The notes under the pieces are model-generated. The model had not been told where the DNA came from and searched no databases. It saw only the letters and a program-made list of their open reading frames with translations. This document shows positions 1-8,795 of a DNA stretch of 64,000 nt, piece by piece (positions within the stretch are counted from its first letter, which is position 1; each line of letters begins with the position of its first letter). This stretch comes from Euwallacea fornicatus (lineage: Eukaryota > Arthropoda > Insecta > Coleoptera > Curculionidae). Position numbers and translations under genes: made by a program. The stretch spans positions 806,001 through 870,000 of the forward strand of contig NW_027096015.1 in assembly GCF_040115645.1 (NCBI RefSeq), in the 5' to 3' direction.

Positions 1-76
1 AGTTTCCACGAAAAATAGTACTTTATGAGCTCAAACATAAAATTTTTGTGACTTTTCACATGTTGAAGCTCGATAA

Positions 77-93
77 CTTCGGTCAATGAGGAC
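77..93 (+). other. CENP-B-box-like motif, example copy
   Basis: At consensus 51-67 each monomer reads CTTCGGTCAATGAGGAC. The mammalian CENP-B box core is NTTCGNNNNANNCGGGN. Here TTCG and the central A match, but the CGGG half reads AGGA, so 7 of 9 core bases agree. The motif is among the least variable parts of the monomer; exceptions are CGATGAGG near 11867, 15035 and 16795, TTTGG near 15385 and CAGTGAGG near 49709. Binding by a CENP-B-like protein is speculative: the two mismatches lie in the essential half, and many sequences would match this well by chance. Confidence 0.25.
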
Positions 94-124
94 CAAATTT
101 CTTAATCAAATACTCAAATGAACC

Positions 125-137
125 ATCTCGACGAGAT
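125..137. other. 13-bp dyad symmetry, 6+1+6, example copy
   Basis: Consensus 99-111 reads ATCTCG-A-CGAGAT, a perfect inverted repeat around one central base. It overlaps the BglII site. Nearly every monomer keeps it. One variant (near 10682, 11914, 15082 and 16842) changes only the centre from A to T and keeps both arms. Arm-breaking variants are CTCGAAGAG (11561, 14729, 16665, 19657, 22121, 24761) and CTCAACGAG in the 175-bp monomers of region I. It could be a protein-binding dyad or a small cruciform; neither is shown. Confidence 0.7.
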
Positions 138-145
138 CTTTAACA

Positions 146-153
146 TGACGTTA
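146..153 (+). other. TGACGTTA bZIP-core-like octamer, example copy
   Basis: Monomers with GACGTAA or GACGTTA at 121-127 create TGACGTAA or TGACGTTA at 120-127, which contains the TGACGT core recognised by several bZIP factors. Monomers with AATGATA at the same site lack it. With hundreds of monomers the core is present very many times. There is no nearby gene or promoter, so a regulatory role is not supported; I record it as a haplotype difference. Confidence 0.3.
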
Positions 154-323
154 CACATCATGATTGTATCTTCTTGAGTTTCAAAGAAAAATAGTACTTA
201 ATGAGCTCAAACATACAAGTTTTGTGACTTTTCACATTTTGAAGCTCGATAACTTCGGTCAATGAGGACCAAATTTCTTAATCAAAGACTCAAATGAACC
301 ATCTCGACGAGATCTTTAACATA

Positions 324-348
324 ATGATACACATCATGATTGTATCAT
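324..348. other. 25-bp inverted repeat specific to AATGATA monomers
   Basis: In monomers carrying AATGATA at 121-127 together with CAT at 144-146, the arms ATGATAC (122-128) and GTATCAT (140-146) pair perfectly across an 11-base spacer. The spacer contains most of the 8-bp palindrome ATCATGAT (131-138). GACGTAA and GACGTTA monomers lose the left arm, CT at 144-145 breaks the right arm, and the TATGAT variant of regions IV-V introduces one arm mismatch. The array therefore interleaves hairpin-capable and hairpin-incapable monomers. Positions here are in the second complete monomer. Confidence 0.6.
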
Positions 349-1408
349 CTTGAGTTTCCACGAAAAATAGTACTTAATCAGCTCAAACATACAAGTTTTG
401 TGACTTTTCACATTTTGAAGCTCGATAACTTCGGTCAATGAGGACCAAATTTCTTAATCAAAGACTCAAATGAACCATCTCGACGAGATCTTTAACATAA
501 TGATACACATCATGATTGTATCATCTTGAGTTTCCACGAAAAATAGTACTTTATGAGCTCAAACATAAAATTTTTGTGACTTTTCACACTTTGAAGCTCG
601 ATAACTTCGGTCAATGAGGACCAAATTTCTTAATTAAAGACTCAAATGAACCATCTCGACGAGATCTTTAACATGACGTAACACATCATGATTGTATCAT
701 CTTGAGTTTCAAAGAAAAATAGTACTTTATGAGCTCAAACATACAAGTTTTGTGACTTTTCACACTTTGAAGCTCTATAACTTCGGTCAATGAGGACCAA
801 ATTTCTTAATCAAAGACTCAAATGAACCATCTCGACGAGATCTTTAACATAATGATACACATCATGATTGTATCATCTTGGGTTTCCACGAAAAATAGTA
901 CTTAATCAGCTCAAACATACAAGTTTTGTGACTTTTCACATGTTGAAGCAAGATAACTTCGGTCAATGAGGACCAAATTTCTTAATCAAAGACTCAAATG
1001 AACCATCTCGACGAGATCTTTAACATGACGTAACACATCATGATTGTATCATCTTGAGTTTCAAAGAAAAATAGTACTTTATGAGCTCAAACATAAAATT
1101 TTTGTGACTTTTCACATTTTGAAGCTCGATAACTTCGGTCAATGAGGACCAAATTTCTTAATCAAAGACTCAAATGAACCATCTCGACGAGATCTTTAAC
1201 ATGACGTAACACATCATGATTGTATCATCTTGAGTTTCAAAGAAAAATAGTACTTTATGAGCTCAAACATACAATTTTTGTGACTTTTCACACTTTGAAG
1301 CTCGATAACTTCGGTCAATGAGGACCAAATTTCTTAATCAAAGACTCAAATGAACCATCTCGACGAGATCTTTAACATGACGTAACACATCATGATTGTA
1401 TCTTCTTG

Positions 1409-1583
1409 AGTTTCAAAGAAAAAAGTACTTAATGAGCTCAAACATACAAGTTTTGTGACTTTTCACATTTTGAAGCTCGATAACTTCGGTCAATGAGGAC
1501 CAAATTTCTTAATCAAAGACTCAAATGAACCATCTCAACGAGATCTTTTACATAATGATACACATCATGATTGTATCTTCTTG
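1409..1583. repeat. 175-bp monomer with T166 deleted
   Basis: The run that normally reads AAAAATAGTACT reads AAAAAAGTACT here, one T short. The same monomer also carries CAACGAG in the dyad and TTTTAC at 113-117. It recurs at 3344-3518 and 5279-5453, with near relatives at 6334-6508 and 6509-6683. A single deletion was therefore carried along as its HOR was copied. Copies at 26924-27098 and 28154-28328 share the deletion but have an intact dyad. Confidence 0.9.
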
Positions 1584-1935
1584 AGTTTCAAAGAAAAATA
1601 GTACTTAATGAGCTCAAACATACAAGTTTTGTGACTTTTCACATTTTGAAGCTCGATAACTTCGGTCAATGAGGACCAAATTTCTTAATCAAAGACTCAA
1701 ATGAACCATCTCGACGAGATCTTTAACATAATGATACACATCATGATTGTATCATCTTGAGTTTCCACGAAAAATAGTACTTAATCAGCTCAAACATACA
1801 AGTTTTGTGACTTTTCACATTTTGAAGCTCGATAACTTCGGTCAATGAGGACCAAATTTCTTAATCAAAGACTCAAATGAACCATCTCGACGAGATCTTT
1901 AACATAATGATACATATCATGATTGTATCATCTTG

Positions 1936-3870
1936 AGTTTCCACGAAAAATAGTACTTTATGAGCTCAAACATAAAATTTTTGTGACTTTTCACATGTTG
2001 AAGCTCGATAACTTCGGTCAATGAGGACCAAATTTCTTAATCAAATACTCAAATGAACCATCTCGACGAGATCTTTAACATGACGTTACACATCATGATT
2101 GTATCTTCTTGAGTTTCAAAGAAAAATAGTACTTAATGAGCTCAAACATACAAGTTTTGTGACTTTTCACATGTTGAAGCTCGATAACTTCGGTCAATGA
2201 GGACCAAATTTCTTAATCAAAGACTCAAATGAACCATCTCGACGAGATCTTTAACATAATGATACACATCATGATTGTATCATCTTGAGTTTCCACGAAA
2301 AATAGTACTTAATCAGCTCAAACATACAAGTTTTGTGACTTTTCACACTTTGAAGCTCGATAACTTCGGTCAATGAGGACCAAATTTCTTAATCAAATAC
2401 TCAAATGAACCATCTCGACGAGATCTTTAACATAATGATACACATCATGATTGTATCATCTTGAGTTTCCACGAAAAATAGTACTTTATGAGCTCAAACA
2501 TAAAATTTTTGTGACTTTTCACACTTTGAAGCTCGATAACTTCGGTCAATGAGGACCAAATTTCTTAATTAAAGACTCAAATGAACCATCTCGACGAGAT
2601 CTTTAACATGACGTAACACATCATGATTGTATCATCTTGAGTTTCAAAGAAAAATAGTACTTTATGAGCTCAAACATACAAGTTTTGTGACTTTTCACAC
2701 TTTGAAGCTCTATAACTTCGGTCAATGAGGACCAAATTTCTTAATCAAAGACTCAAATGAACCATCTCGACGAGATCTTTAACATAATGATACACATCAT
2801 GATTGTATCATCTTGGGTTTCCACGAAAAATAGTACTTAATCAGCTCAAACATACAAGTTTTGTGACTTTTCACATGTTGAAGCAAGATAACTTCGGTCA
2901 ATGAGGAACAAATTTCTTAATCAAAGACTCAAATGAACCATCTCGACGAGATCTTTAACATGACGTAACACATCATGATTGTATCATCTTGAGTTTCAAA
3001 GAAAAATAGTACTTTATGAGCTCAAACATAAAATTTTTGTGACTTTTCACATTTTGAAGCTCGATAACTTCGGTCAATGAGGACCAAATTTCTTAATCAA
3101 AGACTCAAATGAACCATCTCGACGAGATCTTTAACATGACGTAACACATCATGATTGTATCATCTTGAGTTTCAAAGAAAAATAGTACTTTATGAGCTCA
3201 AACATACAATTTTTGTGACTTTTCACACTTTGAAGCTCGATAACTTCGGTCAATGAGGACCAAATTTCTTAATCAAAGACTCAAATGAACCATCTCGACG
3301 AGATCTTTAACATGACGTAACACATCATGATTGTATCTTCTTGAGTTTCAAAGAAAAAAGTACTTAATGAGCTCAAACATACAAGTTTTGTGACTTTTCA
3401 CATTTTGAAGCTCGATAACTTCGGTCAATGAGGACCAAATTTCTTAATCAAAGACTCAAATGAACCATCTCAACGAGATCTTTTACATAATGATACACAT
3501 CATGATTGTATCTTCTTGAGTTTCAAAGAAAAATAGTACTTAATGAGCTCAAACATACAAGTTTTGTGACTTTTCACATTTTGAAGCTCGATAACTTCGG
3601 TCAATGAGGACCAAATTTCTTAATCAAAGACTCAAATGAACCATCTCGACGAGATCTTTAACATAATGATACACATCATGATTGTATCATCTTGAGTTTC
3701 CACGAAAAATAGTACTTAATCAGCTCAAACATACAAGTTTTGTGACTTTTCACATTTTGAAGCTCGATAACTTCGGTCAATGAGGACCAAATTTCTTAAT
3801 CAAAGACTCAAATGAACCATCTCGACGAGATCTTTAACATAATGATACATATCATGATTGTATCATCTTG
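1936..3870. repeat. Region I HOR, 11-mer copy 2 (1935 bp)
   Basis: This repeats the eleven monomer types of the preceding unit in the same order at a 1935-bp offset. Visible differences are G for T at consensus 36 in monomer 2, C for T at 35 in monomer 3, AATACTC for AGACTC in monomer 3 (about 2399), and GAGGAACAA for GAGGACCAA in monomer 6 (about 2907). That is roughly 99.8% identity between units, against clearly lower identity between adjacent monomers. The unit was amplified as a block recently. Confidence 0.93.
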
Positions 3871-5629
3871 AGTTTCCACGAAAAATAGTACTTTATGAGC
3901 TCAAACATAAAATTTTTGTGACTTTTCACATGTTGAAGCTCGATAACTTCGGTCAATGAGGACCAAATTTCTTAATCAAATACTCAAATGAACCATCTCG
4001 ACGAGATCTTTAACATGACGTTACACATCATGATTGTATCTTCTTGAGTTTCAAAGAAAAATAGTACTTAATGAGCTCAAACATACAAGTTTTGTGACTT
4101 TTCACATGTTGAAGCTCGATAACTTCGGTCAATGAGGACCAAATTTCTTAATCAAAGACTCAAATGAACCATCTCGACGAGATCTTTAACATAATGATAC
4201 ACATCATGATTGTATCATCTTGAGTTTCCACGAAAAATAGTACTTAATCAGCTCAAACATACAAGTTTTGTGACTTTTCACACTTTGAAGCTCGATAACT
4301 TCGGTCAATGAGGACCAAATTTCTTAATCAAATACTCAAATGAACCATCTCGACGAGATCTTTAACATGACGTTACACATCATGATTGTATCTTCTTGAG
4401 TTTCAAAGAAAAATAGTACTTAATGAGCTCAAACATACAATTTTTGTGACTTTTCACATGTTGAAGCTCGATAACTTCGGTCAATGAGGACCAAATTTCT
4501 TAATCAAAGACTCAAATGAACCATCTCGACGAGATCTTTAACATGACGTAACACATCATGATTGTATCATCTTGAGTTTCCACGAAAAATAGTACTTTAT
4601 GAGCTCAAACATACAAGTTTTGTGACTTTTCACACTTTGAAGCTCGATAACTTCGGTCAATGAGGACCAAATTTCTTAATCAAAGACTCAAATGAACCAT
4701 CTCGACGAGATCTTTAACATAATGATACACATCATGATTGTATCATCTTGAGTTTCCACGAAAAATAGTACTTTATGAGCTCAAACATACAAGTTTTGTG
4801 ACTTTTCACACTTTGAAGCTCGATAACTTCGGTCAATGAGGACCAAATTTCTTAATTAAAGACTCAAATGAACCATCTCGACGAGATCTTTAACATGACG
4901 TAACACATCATGATTGTATCATCTTGAGTTTCAAAGAAAAATAGTACTTTATGAGCTCAAACATACAAGTTTTGTGACTTTTCACACTTTGAAGCTCTAT
5001 AACTTCGGTCAATGAGGACCAAATTTCTTAATCAAAGACTCAAATGAACCATCTCGACGAGATCTTTAACATAATGATACACATCATGATTGTATCATCT
5101 TGGGTTTCCACGAAAAATAGTACTTAATCAGCTCAAACATACAATTTTTGTGACTTTTCACACTTTGAAGCTCGATAACTTCGGTCAATGAGGACCAAAT
5201 TTCTTAATCAAAGACTCAAATGAACCATCTCGACGAGATCTTTAACATGACGTAACACATCATGATTGTATCTTCTTGAGTTTCAAAGAAAAAAGTACTT
5301 AATGAGCTCAAACATACAAGTTTTGTGACTTTTCACATTTTGAAGCTCGATAACTTCGGTCAATGAGGACCAAATTTCTTAATCAAAGACTCAAATGAAC
5401 CATCTCAACGAGATCTTTTACATAATGATACACATCATGATTGTATCTTCTTGAGTTTCAAAGAAAAATAGTACTTAATGAGCTCAAACATACAAGTTTT
5501 GTGACTTTTCACATTTTGAAGCTCGATAACTTCGGTCAATGAGGACCAAATTTCTTAATCAAAGACTCAAATGAACCATCTCGACGAGATCTTTAACATA
5601 ATGATACACATCATGATTGTATCATCTTG
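3871..5629. repeat. Region I rearranged HOR unit, 10-mer (1759 bp)
   Basis: This starts like a third 11-mer copy through monomers 1-3. From about 4370 monomer 3 ends with GACGTTA and two monomers absent from copies 1 and 2 follow: a CAAAG/TAATG monomer with ATACAATTT, and a CCACG monomer with CACTTTG. Monomers 4 and 5 then resume, the hybrid 6/8 monomer replaces monomers 6, 7 and 8, and monomers 9 and 10 close the unit. Monomer 11 is missing. Its first eight monomers match 7036-8443 in order and type, at an offset of 3165 bp. Confidence 0.85.
5103..5278. repeat. Chimeric monomer 6/8
   Basis: The left end (after GGGTTT, with TTAATCAGCTC) is that of monomer 6. From consensus 17 onward (ACAATTT, CACTTTG, CTCG, GACGTAA, TCTTCT) it is monomer 8. 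The switch must lie between consensus 1 and 17, about 5129-5145. It is the expected product of an in-register unequal exchange that removed monomer 7. The same chimera occurs at 8268-8443, so it arose once and was later copied with its neighbours. Confidence 0.8.
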
Positions 5630-7035
5630 AGTTTCCACGAAAAATAGTACTTTATGAGCTCAAACATAAAATTTTTGTGACTTTTCACACTTTGAAGCTC
5701 GATAACTTCGGTCAATGAGGACCAAATTTCTTAATTAAAGACTCAAATGAACCATCTCGACGAGATCTTTAACATGACGTAACACATCATGATTGTATCA
5801 TCTTGAGTTTCAAAGAAAAATAGTACTTTATGAGCTCAAACATACAAGTTTTGTGACTTTTCACACTTTGAAGCTCTATAACTTCGGTCAATGAGGACCA
5901 AATTTCTTAATCAAAGACTCAAATGAACCATCTCGACGAGATCTTTAACATAATGATACACATCATGATTGTATCATCTTGGGTTTCCACGAAAAATAGT
6001 ACTTAATCAGCTCAAACATACAAGTTTTGTGACTTTTCACATGTTGAAGCAAGATAACTTCGGTCAATGAGGACCAAATTTCTTAATCAAAGACTCAAAT
6101 GAACCATCTCGACGAGATCTTTAACATGACGTAACACATCATGATTGTATCATCTTGAGTTTCAAAGAAAAATAGTACTTTATGAGCTCAAACATACAAT
6201 TTTTGTGACTTTTCACACTTTGAAGCTCGATAACTTCGGTCAATGAGGACCAAATTTCTTAATCAAAGACTCAAATGAACCATCTCGACGAGATCTTTAA
6301 CATGACGTAACACATCATGATTGTATCTTCTTGAGTTTCAAAGAAAAAAGTACTTAATGAGCTCAAACATACAAGTTTTGTGACTTTTCACATTTTGAAG
6401 CTCGATAACTTCGGTCAATGAGGACCAAATTTCTTAATCAAAGACTCAAATGAACCATCTCAACGAGATCTTTAACATGACGTAACACATCATGATTGTA
6501 TCTTCTTGAGTTTCAAAGAAAAAAGTACTTAATGAGCTCAAACATACAAGTTTTGTGACTTTTCACATTTTGAAGCTCGATAACTTCGGTCAATGAGGAC
6601 CAAATTTCTTAATCAAAGACTCAAATGAACCATCTCAACGAGATCTTTTACATAATGATACACATCATGATTGTATCTTCTTGAGTTTCAAAGAAAAATA
6701 GTACTTAATGAGCTCAAACATACAAGTTTTGTGACTTTTCACATTTTGAAGCTCGATAACTTCGGTCAATGAGGACCAAATTTCTTAATCAAAGACTCAA
6801 ATGAACCATCTCGACGAGATCTTTAACATAATGATACACATCATGATTGTATCATCTTGAGTTTCCACGAAAAATAGTACTTAATCAGCTCAAACATACA
6901 AGTTTTGTGACTTTTCACATTTTGAAGCTCGATAACTTCGGTCAATGAGGACCAAATTTCTTAATCAAAGACTCAAATGAACCATCTCGACGAGATCTTT
7001 AACATAATGATACATATCATGATTGTATCATCTTG
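5630..7035. repeat. Region I rearranged HOR unit, 8-mer (1406 bp)
   Basis: Monomer order is 4, 5, 6, 8, 9, 9, 10, 11 of the 11-mer scheme. Monomers 1-3 and 7 are missing and monomer 9 is doubled. The first monomer has the AAAATTT and TTAAAG states of monomer 4 in copies 1 and 2. This differs from monomer 4 of the flanking 10-mers, which has ACAAGTT. The block thus derives from an older form of the HOR than its neighbours on either side. It ends with the ACATATC monomer 11 that closes the original unit. Confidence 0.83.
6334..6683. repeat. Tandem pair of 175-bp monomers
   Basis: Two consecutive copies of the T166-deleted monomer 9 lie at 6334-6508 and 6509-6683. The first ends with GACGTAA and normal TTTAAC; the second with AATGATA and TTTTAC. 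So the first has its right-hand part from another monomer type. This is a local one-monomer duplication accompanied by an exchange. Confidence 0.82.
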
Positions 7036-8795
7036 AGTTTCCACGAAAAATAGTACTTTATGAGCTCAAACATAAAATTTTTGTGACTTTTCACATGTTG
7101 AAGCTCGATAACTTCGGTCAATGAGGACCAAATTTCTTAATCAAATACTCAAATGAACCATCTCGACGAGATCTTTAACATGACGTTACACATCATGATT
7201 GTATCTTCTTGAGTTTCAAAGAAAAATAGTACTTAATGAGCTCAAACATACAAGTTTTGTGACTTTTCACATGTTGAAGCTCGATAACTTCGGTCAATGA
7301 GGACCAAATTTCTTAATCAAAGACTCAAATGAACCATCTCGACGAGATCTTTAACATAATGATACACATCATGATTGTATCATCTTGAGTTTCCACGAAA
7401 AATAGTACTTAATCAGCTCAAACATACAAGTTTTGTGACTTTTCACACTTTGAAGCTCGATAACTTCGGTCAATGAGGACCAAATTTCTTAATCAAATAC
7501 TCAAATGAACCATCTCGACGAGATCTTTAACATGACGTTACACATCATGATTGTATCTTCTTGAGTTTCAAAGAAAAATAGTACTTAATGAGCTCAAACA
7601 TACAATTTTTGTGACTTTTCACATGTTGAAGCTCGATAACTTCGGTCAATGAGGACCAAATTTCTTAATCAAAGACTCAAATGAACCATCTCGACGAGAT
7701 CTTTAACATGACGTAACACATCATGATTGTATCATCTTGAGTTTCCACGAAAAATAGTACTTTATGAGCTCAAACATACAAGTTTTGTGACTTTTCACAC
7801 TTTGAAGCTCGATAACTTCGGTCAATGAGGACCAAATTTCTTAATCAAAGACTCAAATGAACCATCTCGACGAGATCTTTAACATAATGATACACATCAT
7901 GATTGTATCATCTTGAGTTTCCACGAAAAATAGTACTTTATGAGCTCAAACATACAAGTTTTGTGACTTTTCACACTTTGAAGCTCGATAACTTCGGTCA
8001 ATGAGGACCAAATTTCTTAATTAAAGACTCAAATGAACCATCTCGACGAGATCTTTAACATGACGTAACACATCATGATTGTATCATCTTGAGTTTCAAA
8101 GAAAAATAGTACTTTATGAGCTCAAACATACAAGTTTTGTGACTTTTCACACTTTGAAGCTCTATAACTTCGGTCAATGAGGACCAAATTTCTTAATCAA
8201 AGACTCAAATGAACCATCTCGACGAGATCTTTAACATAATGATACACATCATGATTGTATCATCTTGGGTTTCCACGAAAAATAGTACTTAATCAGCTCA
8301 AACATACAATTTTTGTGACTTTTCACACTTTGAAGCTCGATAACTTCGGTCAATGAGGACCAAATTTCTTAATCAAAGACTCAAATGAACCATCTCGACG
8401 AGATCTTTAACATGACGTAACACATCATGATTGTATCTTCTTGAGTTTCAAAGAAAAATAGTACTTAATGAGCTCAAACATACAAGTTTTGTGACTTTTC
8501 ACATTTTGAAGCTCGATAACTTCGGTCAATGAGGACCAAATTTCTTAATCAAAGACTCAAATGAACCATCTCGACGAGATCTTTAACATAATGATACACA
8601 TCATGATTGTATCATCTTGAGTTTCCACGAAAAATAGTACTTAATCAGCTCAAACATACAAGTTTTGTGACTTTTCACATTTTGAAGCTCGATAACTTCG
8701 GTCAATGAGGACCAAATTTCTTAATCAAAGACTCAAATGAACCATCTCGACGAGATCTTTAACATAATGATACATATCATGATTGTATCATCTTG
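7036..8795. repeat. Region I HOR derivative, 10-mer (1760 bp)
   Basis: Order is 1, 2, 3 (GACGTTA form), two extra monomers, 4, 5, chimeric 6/8, 10, 11. Its first seven monomers match the next unit at exactly 1760 bp offset, up to about 8310 versus 10070, where the next unit has ordinary monomer 6 instead of the chimera. Unlike the related unit at 3871 it lacks monomer 9 and keeps monomer 11. No 175-bp monomer is present. Confidence 0.87.

Larger units (their letters stand above)
27..202 (+). repeat. First complete monomer, reference for consensus numbering
   Basis: Numbering starts at GAGCTC (1-6). Recurring variable sites are: 1 G/C; 4 C/T; 14 C/A; 17 G/T; 35-36 TG, TT or CT; 44-46 TCG, TCT or AAG; 81 C/T; 85 G/T; 112 C/T; 116 A/T; 121-127 AATGATA, GACGTAA or GACGTTA; 144-145 CA, CT or GA; 151 A/G; 157 and 159 CC or AA (CCACG or CAAAG); 174 T/A. 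The states are linked: for example GACGTTA usually goes with CT at 144-145 and often with T at 112, and AAG at 44-46 goes with TG at 35-36. Fixed restriction sites in most monomers are SacI (1-6), BglII (108-113), BspHI (132-137) and ScaI (167-172). Stop codons fall in all three frames of both strands. Since 176 is not a multiple of 3 the frame also rotates at each monomer. Confidence 0.95.
1..1935. repeat. Region I HOR, 11-mer copy 1 (1935 bp)
   Basis: Eleven distinct monomers, ten of 176 bp and one of 175 bp, form this unit. In order the types are: (1) AAAATTT at 14-17 with AATACTC and GACGTTA; (2) and (3) AATGATA types; (4) a TTAAAG monomer; (5) CTCT at 43-46, ending before GGGTTT; (6) CAAG at 43-46; (7); (8); (9) the 175-bp monomer with CAACGAG; (10); (11) with ACATATC. 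Monomers inside the unit differ from each other at several sites, while the same order recurs in the next unit. That is the definition of a higher-order repeat. Copy 1 differs from copy 2 at about four bases that I can see. Confidence 0.93.

Noticed and set aside
120..153. TGACGT cores as functional bZIP sites or promoters
   Set aside because: They are part of a satellite haplotype with no gene downstream, and a six-base core is expected by chance.
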